64,000 bases of DNA from Prevotella sp. (GTDB lineage Bacteria; Bacteroidota; Bacteroidia; Bacteroidales; Bacteroidaceae). A program made the translations under genes and the position numbers. The DNA lies in contig JAEAMQ010000035.1 of assembly GCA_016901395.1 (NCBI GenBank), forward strand, positions 1-64,000, in the 5' to 3' direction. Of this stretch, positions 53,734 to 62,549 are shown piece by piece. Under the pieces are notes generated by a model. It searched no databases, was not told the origin of the DNA, and was given only the letters and a program-made list of their open reading frames with translations. How positions within the stretch are numbered: the stretch's first letter is position 1; each line of letters begins with the position of its first letter.

Positions 53734-55899
53734 ATGAAAAGGAACATCAACATACGGATGGGCTGGCTGCTTTTGTGTGTCGTAGTGGCTTGTTCGGCTT
53801 ATTCACAAAACGATTCCACAAAACTAAAAAGAACCATCGGCCTCGGCGAAGTTGTCGTCAGGGGCAATCAAGTGAGCCGCATCAACAACTCGGCATTCAA
53901 CGCCATAGCTGTTGACACACGCAAATTGCGTAACACCAATCTTGACCTTGCCCACATTCTTGACCGCATTCCGGGTGTAAAGGTGAGGGAAGATGGCGGG
54001 CTGGGGTCACAGGCCAGCATCAATCTAAACGGTTTTACAGGCAAGCATGTCAAACTTTTTATCGACGGTGTGCCGATGGACGGATCGTCGTCGAGCTTCG
54101 GCATCAACAACATCCCTGTCTCCCTGGCAAGCCGAATAGAGGTTTACAAGGGCGTGGTGCCCGTACAATTCGGCGGTGACGCACTGGGTGGAGCCATCAA
54201 TATTGTTACCGACCACTCGCCTCACACGTATGTCGACGCCTCTTACAGCTACGGTTCATTCAACACCCATCGCAGCAATCTGTCGTTCGGAAGCAGAAGC
54301 AAAGGCGACTTTGTGTTCCGCCTCAATGCCTATCAGAACTATTCGGACAACAACTATAAGGTGAAAACCCAGTGGATAGACCTCGCCACACAAGCAGTGA
54401 GCAACGAGGAGGGATGGTTCAAACGCTTTCATGACCGCTACCACAACGAAGCCGTGGTGGCACAGATAGGCTTGGTCGACAAGCTGTGGGCCGACAAGCT
54501 CATCCTGGGGCTCACCTACAGCCACGAATATGCACAGATACAGACAGCCAATCTGATGAAAATCGTATTCGGCGGCAAGTATCGCACGGCTCATGGATGG
54601 ACTCCCAATCTACTCTATGAGAAGAGAAATCTGATGATCCAAGGACTCAACCTGCGCTTCTCTGCACGCTACGACATGGTGACGACCAACAACGTAGATA
54701 CGCTTAGCCGCACATACAGTTGGACGGGCGAGTATAAGGAGAATGCTTATCAGGGCGAAGGCATGCCCACATTGGCAGAGTATCGTGGCACCACTCTTGC
54801 CACCGTGCTCAACATGAACTATCAGATAGCCGGACACCACTACTTCACGCTCAACGATACATACACGAATTATCACCGCAAGACTACCAACTCGGCAGCC
54901 AATGCTGTGCAGAGCACGGCTGCAACCTTCATGCGCAGGGTGAACATCAAGAAAATCACGGGGGCAAGTTATCAATATACGTCCGACAACAAATGGAACG
55001 TCACCATCTTCGCCAAATATTATGGTTCGCATGTAAAAGGTCCGGTGAATGTCTCGCAGAGCGGCAGGGCGGAGTATGAAGAGCACCAACGCTCCACCCA
55101 GGCACTGGGCTACGGCATGGCAGGCACCTACTTCTTCCTGGGACACGACCTCCAACTGAAACTCTCCTATGAGAAGACCTACCGGCTGCCCACAGACCTT
55201 GAGCTCTTCGGAGACGGCGATTACGAAGAGGGCGATGCCACACTGAAACCCGAGAAAAGCCACAACGCCAACCTCAACATCGGTTGGCAGCACACCTACG
55301 ACGACAGACACACTGTCGCGATAGACGCAGGCTTCAACTATCGCTGCACCGAAGACTATATCATCCGCACCATCGGACAGAAAGGTGTGGCAGTGAGCAG
55401 TAACCATGGAAAGGTGAGAGGAGTCGGCATGGACCTTTCCGCACATTATTATTATAAGAGCGTGATCTCCATCGGAGGCAACTTTTCCTTGCAGGACATT
55501 CGTGACCGAGAACGCCTCAACTCCAACGGGGCAGAATCGGTGACTTACAACAATCGTGTCCCCAACCTTCCCTACGCATTCGGCGATGCAGACGCGGCTT
55601 ACACGTTCAACCGCGTGTTGGGCAGGTTCAACCGGCTCACAGTGGGCTATCATCTGCGCCATGTTCACAAGTTCTTCCGCTCATGGGAAGGCGAAGGTGC
55701 AAAACTATATGTTCCCAATCAGTTGAGCCACGACATCATCATGACCTACGCCATCGCCAACGGACGCTACAACATTTCAATAGAGGCCAACAATTTCACC
55801 AATTCCTTGCTTTACGACAATTACAGTCTGCAAAAACCGGGGCGCAATTTCAGCGTAAAGTTCAGATATGTATTCTTTAAAACAGGTCAAACCAAATAA
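53734..55899 (+). CDS. TonB-dependent outer membrane receptor (XusA-like)
   Basis: A 721-aa receptor: signal peptide (GWLLLCVVVACSAYSQ), TonB-box-like IGLGEVVVRGN, and a plug with ILDRIPGVKVREDGGLG, VKLFIDGVPMDG and IEVYKGVVPVQFGGDALGGAIN. The 22-strand barrel ends in an aromatic/basic tail (FRYVFFKTGQTK). It has no carboxypeptidase-like extension, unlike SusC. Directly followed (11 bases) by a DUF4374 lipoprotein gene, the arrangement of XusA-XusB, which in Bacteroides thetaiotaomicron imports xenosiderophores. The ligand here is unproven. Confidence 0.88.
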   Translation: MKRNINIRMGWLLLCVVVACSAYSQNDSTKLKRTIGLGEVVVRGNQVSRINNSAFNAIAVDTRKLRNTNLDLAHILDRIPGVKVREDGGLGSQASINLNGFTGKHVKLFIDGVPMDGSSSSFGINNIPVSLASRIEVYKGVVPVQFGGDALGGAINIVTDHSPHTYVDASYSYGSFNTHRSNLSFGSRSKGDFVFRLNAYQNYSDNNYKVKTQWIDLATQAVSNEEGWFKRFHDRYHNEAVVAQIGLVDKLWADKLILGLTYSHEYAQIQTANLMKIVFGGKYRTAHGWTPNLLYEKRNLMIQGLNLRFSARYDMVTTNNVDTLSRTYSWTGEYKENAYQGEGMPTLAEYRGTTLATVLNMNYQIAGHHYFTLNDTYTNYHRKTTNSAANAVQSTAATFMRRVNIKKITGASYQYTSDNKWNVTIFAKYYGSHVKGPVNVSQSGRAEYEEHQRSTQALGYGMAGTYFFLGHDLQLKLSYEKTYRLPTDLELFGDGDYEEGDATLKPEKSHNANLNIGWQHTYDDRHTVAIDAGFNYRCTEDYIIRTIGQKGVAVSSNHGKVRGVGMDLSAHYYYKSVISIGGNFSLQDIRDRERLNSNGAESVTYNNRVPNLPYAFGDADAAYTFNRVLGRFNRLTVGYHLRHVHKFFRSWEGEGAKLYVPNQLSHDIIMTYAIANGRYNISIEANNFTNSLLYDNYSLQKPGRNFSVKFRYVFFKTGQTK

Positions 55900-55910
55900 T
55901 CAATCTATGT

Positions 55911-57233
55911 ATGAATAAAATGAGATTATCACGAACAACAGCCATGGCGTGGACCATGTTCATTGCATTTGGCGCACTATCCACAGGTTGCAGCAGTGAC
56001 GAAAGCACCGTGGGATCGGAGCCCACAGACAACACATCGACTACGACCAACGGCGTGCAGAACGGGCGAGGACCGTATCTCATCGCCGTGAAGTCAGACA
56101 ACGGTACCGAGTATATCATGCAGTCGACAAGTATCACGGATGCAGACCTCAACATCAAAGACAACATCATGGAACTTCCTCAGACCGAATATACATGGGG
56201 ATTTACAGGAAACACCGCCATAGGCATGGTCTATCAGCAGCAGTTTGCAGGCTTGGGCTATGGATTGCGCTACACTAACGACAGCTCAGTGTTCGTCAAG
56301 CTCGGCGAGTTTCGTGTTGAAACACGCTTCTCGAGCTACGGTTTCTTCAACGGGCAGTTCATCACCAGCGTCGGCGGGCAGGTCTCTACCGACGGCACCC
56401 GCAATGACGGAGCGACCTTTACGTTTTGGAATATCTCTGAGGATGGCATCACCCTCGACCACACCACTACCATTTGGACGGAAGATATAACGGGAAACGG
56501 ACAGCAGATTACCTTTTCTGGATTTGTAGACATGGGCGATGGAACGTTTCTCACAGCGATGGTCGAGAGCGATTTTCATCAGACCGGTACGGGAGACGGC
56601 TCCAGCGTGGGCGACGTGAAATATCCCGACAGCGTCTGGGTGGCACGCATGGACAAGAACCTGAATGTGCTGAAGATATATGGCGACGACCGGATAAGCT
56701 ATGCTGCGGGGCAATATCGCTCACAGGTGCTCAACGAAATCTTCAAGGCCGACGACGGAACGGTGTATGTATTCTCCAATGCGTTCAACGCAAACACCTC
56801 TCGCAAAGCCGGTGCACTGCGCATCAATAAAGGTGCGGAAGACTTCGACAAGGACTATTACTTTGACATCCAGACTGCCGCCGACGGTTATAAGTTCCGC
56901 CGTGTGTGGCACATGACAGGTTCGACATTCCTTCTCGAAATCTACAACGACAAAGAAATCAACACCATGTCGGCAGGACATCAGTTTGCACTGGTAGACA
57001 TGAGCAAGAAGACCTTTACATGGGTAAGCGGCCTACCTTCCAAAAATCTCATACGCTCGGGAGCAGAGACGGGGGGTGTCCCTATGTACGCAGACGGCAA
57101 GATATATCTTCCCATTACCGAATACGGTGCCGATGCCGCCATCTATTCCATCGATTCGGAAACGGGAACTGCCACAAAAGGCATCACCATCAAGGGTGTA
57201 ACGGAAATCAGAACATTAGGTAAACTTAAATAA
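55911..57233 (+). CDS. DUF4374 lipoprotein (XusB-like), first copy
   Basis: A 440-aa lipoprotein with lipobox LSTGC. It has repeated propeller-like strands typical of DUF4374 (GRGPYLIAVKSDNGTEYIM, NGQFITSVGG, YVFSNAFNANTSRKAGALRI, FLLEIYNDKE). XusB of B. thetaiotaomicron belongs to this family and binds enterobactin-type siderophores at the surface. It lies 11 bases after the receptor and 15 before a second DUF4374 gene. The two copies share layout but differ greatly in sequence. Confidence 0.85.
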   Translation: MNKMRLSRTTAMAWTMFIAFGALSTGCSSDESTVGSEPTDNTSTTTNGVQNGRGPYLIAVKSDNGTEYIMQSTSITDADLNIKDNIMELPQTEYTWGFTGNTAIGMVYQQQFAGLGYGLRYTNDSSVFVKLGEFRVETRFSSYGFFNGQFITSVGGQVSTDGTRNDGATFTFWNISEDGITLDHTTTIWTEDITGNGQQITFSGFVDMGDGTFLTAMVESDFHQTGTGDGSSVGDVKYPDSVWVARMDKNLNVLKIYGDDRISYAAGQYRSQVLNEIFKADDGTVYVFSNAFNANTSRKAGALRINKGAEDFDKDYYFDIQTAADGYKFRRVWHMTGSTFLLEIYNDKEINTMSAGHQFALVDMSKKTFTWVSGLPSKNLIRSGAETGGVPMYADGKIYLPITEYGADAAIYSIDSETGTATKGITIKGVTEIRTLGKLK

Positions 57234-57248
57234 AAACAAGTAGAAATC

Positions 57249-58508
57249 ATGGACAAAAAACACTTTAAAATGGCGCTTCTTGCGCTTGCAGCAGGCTCTG
57301 TGCTTGCCTCCTGCTCCGACGACGACAACACTTCTTCAGGCACATCCTCTACGACCGATCCGTCAGAAGTCAGCTTCATCATCACGTCGGGAGACCCTAC
57401 AACCGATCTGACAGGCGGCGTTTACATGAAAATTTTCAACGATCTCACAACCGAGAAGACCAACCAAACCGTCTACGGAGACCTTACCGACGGAGTGAGA
57501 AGCTATGACAGTTTCACCCAGGTGACCTATAACAACCAGACCGGATGCTTCACCGGCTACATCTATGCTCGCGGAGCATCAGACCAAGGCATAGGTTCGA
57601 TGAAGGCAGGCTTGCGCACTTACAGCATTTCCGACGGCAAGCTGCAGGAAGTGGGGTCGCCCGTTCTTGTAAGCGCGTTCGGCAACACGGGCACATTCGG
57701 CACCTATTCGTATGCCGCCCAGATTAGCCAGCCCTATGCAATGGTGGTCGATGCCAACGGCACAGGCAACAATATAGCCGTAGACTTGCCTCAGTATGCC
57801 ATCGACGAAGTGAATCCCAACATTTCAAACATCGTTGACATGGGAGACGGGCAGGTAGCAATGGTACTCAATTACTCCAACCGCGACTCTGCCGCCGTTG
57901 CTTTCTGTGACTACAATCTCAACATCAAGAAAATCATTTATGATGGCCGCATCGGCGTGAGCGTCGGCGCACAGCGCAGTGTACGTTATACGCAAAGCAG
58001 TTCAGACGATGACGGCAACATCTATATCTTCAGTGGTTCGAGTACCGACGATGCCAAGGTGGGTGCCCTGCGCATAAAGAAAGGGACGACAGAGTTTGAC
58101 ACCAGCTATCAGTTCGACATTCTCTCTGCCTCAGGTGGTTATCGTTTCCGCAAGGCATTCCATATCAGCGACGACAAGTTCCTCCTCGAATTTTACAACA
58201 GCAAGACTGCCTATGGCAACATGGACGCATCGGGCAAGATGGCCATCGTCGACATGAGCGACAAGAGTCTTGTATGGGTGACAGGACTTCCCGACCCCAC
58301 CTCTGTTTCTATCGGATGGGGAGATGGCTATGAAGGATCCTACTATTTGCCCATTGCAGCAGGGACGAGCTTCTCGGGCAGTGACACCACTGCCGATACC
58401 ATCGTGCCCACCATTTTTCGCATCAACGCACAGACAGGTGTGGCCGAATCGTTTATGACCTTCGGCAGCGGAGACTTACTCAAGGCTATAACCATCATCA
58501 AAAAATAA
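57249..58508 (+). CDS. DUF4374 lipoprotein (XusB-like), second copy
   Basis: A 419-aa lipoprotein with lipobox VLASC and an acidic/Ser-Thr linker. The same end strands as the first copy are visible (NIYIFSGSSTDDAKVGALRI, FLLEFYNSKTAYG, KSLVWVTGLPDP). The N-terminal half is dissimilar, suggesting duplication followed by divergence of the ligand side. It is 11 bases ahead of the nitroreductase-family gene. Confidence 0.85.
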   Translation: MDKKHFKMALLALAAGSVLASCSDDDNTSSGTSSTTDPSEVSFIITSGDPTTDLTGGVYMKIFNDLTTEKTNQTVYGDLTDGVRSYDSFTQVTYNNQTGCFTGYIYARGASDQGIGSMKAGLRTYSISDGKLQEVGSPVLVSAFGNTGTFGTYSYAAQISQPYAMVVDANGTGNNIAVDLPQYAIDEVNPNISNIVDMGDGQVAMVLNYSNRDSAAVAFCDYNLNIKKIIYDGRIGVSVGAQRSVRYTQSSSDDDGNIYIFSGSSTDDAKVGALRIKKGTTEFDTSYQFDILSASGGYRFRKAFHISDDKFLLEFYNSKTAYGNMDASGKMAIVDMSDKSLVWVTGLPDPTSVSIGWGDGYEGSYYLPIAAGTSFSGSDTTADTIVPTIFRINAQTGVAESFMTFGSGDLLKAITIIKK

Positions 58509-58519
58509 CGCACGGACCA

Positions 58520-59122
58520 ATGAAAAAGAAAATCAAAACCCTATTGCTGGCTACCCTTGCAATGCTGGGCACCCAGGGTGTGCAAGCCCAGAGCAATGCG
58601 GAAGAAGCGGTACTCAGCAACATTATGACCCGTACCAGCATCCGCAAATACCAACAGAGACCTGTAGAAACCGACAAGCAAGAAAAACTTCTGCGTGCAG
58701 CAATGGCTTCGCCATCATCACGCAACATGCAGCCTTGGCACTTCGTGGTGCTCAACGACGAGCAAAACATCAGCCAGCTGGCAGCAGGATTACGCAACAA
58801 CGAAATGATAAAAGGCGCTCCCCTTGCCATCATCGTATGTGGAGACACTACCCGGATGCAGTCGGGACAGGCGCGAGACTTCTGGATAGAGGATGTATCT
58901 GCCGCTTCGGAAAACATCCTTCTGGCAGCCCATGCCATGGGGCTTGGTGCCGTGTGGACGAGCGTCTACCCTGTGATGGGCAAGGTAAAAGGATTCACCC
59001 ATGCTCTGAAGTTGCCTGGCAATCTCATACCCTTCAACTGTATTCTCATCGGCTATCCAGCAGAGCAACCCGAAGTACAGGACAAATGGGATACCCACAA
59101 AATAACCTATAACATCCCATAG
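58520..59122 (+). CDS. Exported nitroreductase-family flavoprotein
   Basis: A 200-aa protein with a clear signal peptide (LLLATLAMLGTQGVQAQ) before a nitroreductase domain. The FMN-contacting start is RTSIRKYQQRPV, then ASPSSRNMQPWHFVVL, and ASENILLAAHAMGLGAVW. Nitroreductases are usually cytoplasmic, so export is notable. As the last gene of the receptor-DUF4374-DUF4374 run, where the xus system has a PepSY-type membrane protein (XusC), it may reduce a ferrisiderophore or quinone in the periplasm (inference). Confidence 0.88.
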   Translation: MKKKIKTLLLATLAMLGTQGVQAQSNAEEAVLSNIMTRTSIRKYQQRPVETDKQEKLLRAAMASPSSRNMQPWHFVVLNDEQNISQLAAGLRNNEMIKGAPLAIIVCGDTTRMQSGQARDFWIEDVSAASENILLAAHAMGLGAVWTSVYPVMGKVKGFTHALKLPGNLIPFNCILIGYPAEQPEVQDKWDTHKITYNIP

Positions 59123-59187
59123 ATATCACCAAGCTCCTTGGTATCTAATTATTGCTGTGCGATAAAACTTCAACAGCATAAGAAACC

Positions 59188-59230
59188 TTGCGGGATTGCC
59201 TTTAAACAGACAATCCCGCAAATCCTTTTA
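59188..59230 (+). terminator. Terminator of the xus-like operon
   Basis: Perfect 11-bp stem TTGCGGGATTG/CAATCCCGCAA around a 12-base loop, followed by ATCCTTTTA. Confidence 0.75.
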
Positions 59231-59267
59231 TGTTTTCAGAGCTTTACAGGACAGCAATACTGATTTG

Positions 59268-60273
59268 TTTATTAATTCGTGTAATTCGCGTAATTCGTAG
59301 TCCCATTATTGTTTTTCATTGTTTTCATCTGTGGTTAATAAAAGGAGTGGCAGGGATTTTCTTGGATGACCTTGCGGAGCAAGGATAAGCGATTTTCTGC
59401 GATAAGCATTTTCCACCGCGCCAGCCATAGAAAAAGATATTCTCCGGATATTCTGGGATGCCACGCAGTGGCGCGGAGGAAACTCTCTCGCAATAAACGC
59501 AATGAACGCAATTTTAATTTCTCGCAGATGGCGCTGATGGCGCAAATAGCTCGCGCGATGTTTGAAATTCCGCAGAGGTTACGCTGCTCGCTACACGATG
59601 GGTTGCCGCTTGTAGCCCCGTCCTGTTTTCGTTTTCATTTTCATGGTTTTCATCTGTGGTTGATAAAAGGTGTGGCAGGGATATTCTTGGATGACCTTGC
59701 GGAGCAAGGATAAGCGATTTTCTGCGATAAACATTTCCCACCGCGCCAGCCTAAATAGAAAAAGATATTCTCCGGATATTCTGAGATGCCACGCAGTGGC
59801 GCGGAGGAAACTCTCTCGCAATAAACGCAATGAACGCAATTTTAATTTCTCGCAGATGGCGCAAATAGCTCGCGCGGTGTTTGAAATTCCGCAGAGGTTA
59901 CGCTGTTCGCTACACGATGGGCTGCCGCTTGTAGCCACCCACCCCGTGCATACACAAAAAAAGGTCTGGCAACTTAGCCGCGTCCTGTTATTGTTTTTCA
60001 TTGTTCTCATCTGTGGTTAATACCAACTATCGGATAGTATCATCGTAAAGTAAAGACATAGTAACATAATAACATCTTTTACTACTACGAATTACACTAA
60101 TTTCACGAATTCCGTCACTGTTTATTAATTCGTGTAATTCGTGCAATTCGTAGTCCCATTATTGTTTTTCATTGTTCTCATCTGTGGTTAATTCTTTACC
60201 ACGCTCCTTATTCGTGTAATTCGCGTAATTCGTAGTCCCATTATTGTTTTCATTGTTTTCATCTGTGGTTAAT
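59268..60273. repeat. Three copies of a 70-bp element
   Basis: Copies at 59268-59338, 60121-60192 and 60208-60273 share AATTCGTGTAATTCG, TAGTCCCATTATTG and CATCTGTGGTTAAT. Partial copies lie at about 59625-59667 and 59989-60021. A separate 50-base pair of repeats lies at 60022-60071 and 60275-60323 (both contain GGATAGTATCAT). Confidence 0.8.
59330..59990. repeat. 325-bp direct duplication
   Basis: Two consecutive copies (about 59330-59640 and 59655-59960), offset by 325 bases (for example AAGGATAAGC at 59381 and 59706), differing by scattered substitutions and a few small indels. Words such as GCAATAAACGCAATGAACGC give it a quasi-period of about 11. No coding potential that survives in both copies. 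Confidence 0.85.
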
Positions 60274-60438
60274 AACGACTATTGGATAGTATCATAGTAA
60301 ATCGTAGACATGGTAACATAACGTGAGTTCGACAAATTCAAATTACCCAAATTACGGTTTAGATTTAAAGCCTTATAAGTACACCTCGTCGGGATTTTCA
60401 GAGTATCTGATTTACAATGGGTTACGAACGCACGAACA

Positions 60439-60520
60439 ATAACTATCGAATCGCAAGACGATTACTATCGAATCGTGAGGCGATAACTATCGAATCGCAA
60501 GACGATTAGGTACTTATTAC
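60439..60520. repeat. 22-bp tandem repeat cluster, locus C
   Basis: Units 60439-60460, 60461-60482 and 60483-60504, then the partial ATTAGGTACTTATTAC. Units 1 and 3 are identical. The dyad AATCG-CAAGA-CGATT occurs at the unit 1-2 and unit 3-4 junctions. The tail ATTAGGTACT is shared with locus A. Confidence 0.8.
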
Positions 60521-60756
60521 CAAAACATTCCGATTCAACCAAAAATAGAACAGTCTTCACCCGGGAAAACTGTCAGCAGCGAGGCTACATCATTTTCTAT
60601 GTGCCCCCTTTTCCTTTCATCCTTCAGGCGCATCTGAGAGAGGACACCGTTGGCCAATAACGCATTAAACACAAAACCATGAAATGGCGCTATTACCATG
60701 GAACAGTCACTGTTTCTCATCTAAGAATAATAGCTTTCCACTGACACTGATAGCTA

Positions 60757-60796
60757 AAAAAAAGCCATAGTCACTCTCTTAGAGAATGACTATGGC
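60757..60796 (-). terminator. Terminator of the nuo operon
   Basis: A stem of about 16 bp (GCCATAGTCA...TGACTATGGC, one mismatch), followed on the minus strand by GGCTTTTTTTTAGC. It lies 136 bases past the nuoN stop. Confidence 0.8.
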
Positions 60797-60931
60797 CACT
60801 ATATGGGCTTGAAAAAGCCTGTTATCTTTAACTCATCCCCCACAAACCTCCGCCCTATTTTGATCGTAGTGGTGGGCAGTTCGTGCCGGATGGCAGCTCA
60901 CTCCCCCGTAGGAGAGGACTGGAGAGAGGTA

Positions 60932-62398
60932 TTACATCGCTGCGGCGTGTATCCAGTCGTAGACGTAGCTCATCACACCGAAGGCCACGATGCCGAGGGT
61001 GCAGATGGCGAGGGCCAACTTGGTGTTGACATGACTCTGGAAGGTGGGCAGCGGAGTCTCGTTGTGCTTGATATACATGGCCTTCACAATGAGAAGGTAG
61101 TAGTACAAGCTGATGACGGTGTTGACCAAGGCGATGAATACCACGGCATAGATGGTGGCACCGAGGGTGGTGCTGATCTGTGCGCCGTTGGCTGCCGCCA
61201 TGAAAGCGAAGAACTTGGAGAACATACCGGCAAACGGCGGGATGCCACCGAGAGAGAACAACGCGATGGTCATGATGAACGACAGACGCGGGTTGGTCTG
61301 GTAGAATCCGTTGTAAGAATCCATGCGCACCGTGCCGCCGTTATGCTCCTCTACCGAGGCGATGATGGCGAAGACAGCAAGGTTGGCCACCACGTAGATG
61401 AGCACGTAGTAGGTCAGGGCGGTGATGCCCATAGCCGAATTACCCACCACAGCCAGCATGATGTAGCCGGCCTGAGAGATGGAGCTGAACGCCATAAATC
61501 GCTTGAGGTCCTGCTGATGGATGGCAAAGAGGTTGGCAATGGTGATGGAAAGCACAATGACAATCATCAGCATATACTGCCAGTATTCCACCATCGGGGC
61601 GAAAACCTTCATCAAGATGGAGCAGAGCGCAAAGGCTGCGGCACCCTTGGAAACCACGCTGAGGTATCCGGTGACCGTCGTGGGCGCTCCCTGATAGCTG
61701 TCGGCAGTCCAGAAATGGAACGGCACGAGAGAAATCTTGAAGCCCAGTCCGCTGAAGAAGAACACCATGCCAAGGATGGTGAACGGTGTGGCGGAGAGCT
61801 TCGGAACCATATCATCGAAGTAGAGTGTGCCGCACGCCGCATAGAGGAAGCTGATGCCATAGAGCATGATGCCGCTGGAGAATGTAGCGGTAAGGATGAA
61901 CTTGGCACCGGCCTCGGCCGAGTGGTGACGGTATTTGTCGAAGGCCACGAGGCAAGCCATAGGAACAGAGGCCATCTCCAGACCGAGGAAGAACAGCAGG
62001 AAGTGGTTGGCACTCACCATCATGTTCATTCCCATGAGGGTGGCGATGACCAGTTCGTAGAACTCGCCCTCCTTGAAGTTGGTGTCCTCACGCTGCAGCC
62101 ACTCGCGCGACTGGATGATGACGATGAGCGTACCGAAGGCCAGAATGGTCTTGATGACGCCCACGCTGGGATTGGTCATATACATTCCGCCGAAGGTCGT
62201 GGTGGGCTCCACGGGGAAAATGTTGATGAGGATATGGGCCAGGAACAGCACGCCTACAAGCGGGTTGAACCACTTGCGGGGACTGAACTCGCCCTCGCGG
62301 GGTGCCGTGAACAGGTCTGCAAGAAAGACAATGATCAGGATGGCCATGAGCGTGACCTCCGGAATCATGTGTAAAAACTGACTATAATCGATATTCAT
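60932..62398 (-). CDS. nuoN: NADH-quinone oxidoreductase subunit N
   Basis: A 488-aa antiporter-like membrane subunit of complex I with about 14 helices, taking part in proton (or ion) pumping. Features: [18 protein letters not shown] with the conserved membrane Glu, the lysine-bearing [19 protein letters not shown], and [15 protein letters not shown]. The start is the ATG at 62398; the extra 20 codons upstream run through the repeat-rich gap. Last gene of the operon. Confidence 0.94.
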   Translation of the reverse strand: MNIDYSQFLHMIPEVTLMAILIIVFLADLFTAPREGEFSPRKWFNPLVGVLFLAHILINIFPVEPTTTFGGMYMTNPSVGVIKTILAFGTLIVIIQSREWLQREDTNFKEGEFYELVIATLMGMNMMVSANHFLLFFLGLEMASVPMACLVAFDKYRHHSAEAGAKFILTATFSSGIMLYGISFLYAACGTLYFDDMVPKLSATPFTILGMVFFFSGLGFKISLVPFHFWTADSYQGAPTTVTGYLSVVSKGAAAFALCSILMKVFAPMVEYWQYMLMIVIVLSITIANLFAIHQQDLKRFMAFSSISQAGYIMLAVVGNSAMGITALTYYVLIYVVANLAVFAIIASVEEHNGGTVRMDSYNGFYQTNPRLSFIMTIALFSLGGIPPFAGMFSKFFAFMAAANGAQISTTLGATIYAVVFIALVNTVISLYYYLLIVKAMYIKHNETPLPTFQSHVNTKLALAICTLGIVAFGVMSYVYDWIHAAAM

Positions 62399-62410
62399 AA
62401 TACATTTTTT

Positions 62411-62549
62411 TGAGGAGTTAAGGAGTGAAGAAGTGAAGGAGTTAAGACAAATGCTCAAGCCAACAGAGAGCAGAGTGTTGTCTTTTACTTCTCAGCGAAG
62501 CGATGACTTCTATAACTTCTTTAACTTCCAAAACTTCCGTTTACTTCTT
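62411..62549. repeat. GTTAAGAAG-type repeat between nuoM and nuoN
   Basis: The 151-base gap between two genes that are normally almost contiguous is filled by words like GGAGTTAAGACAAATG and, in the opposite sense, TAACTTCTTTAACTTCC. It matches the family at 50745-51025, including the GTTAAGACAAATG core. Confidence 0.75.

Larger units (their letters stand above)
59123..60931. other. 1.8 kb gene-poor block
   Basis: No convincing gene. In order: the operon terminator, a 70-bp element (first copy), a 325-bp direct duplication, two more 70-bp elements, a 22-bp repeat cluster (60439-60520) and the nuo terminator (60757-60796). A minus-strand frame at 60535-60720 (61 codons) has no recognised domain. 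Confidence 0.7.

Noticed and set aside
60535..60720. 61-codon minus-strand open frame as a gene
   Set aside because: No recognisable domain, no promoter box, and it lies in a repeat-rich gap; it may be a remnant.
60803..62374. 523-codon plus-strand open frame
   Set aside because: Antisense to nuoN; extreme His/Glu/Gly content reflects the reverse complement of membrane-helix codons.
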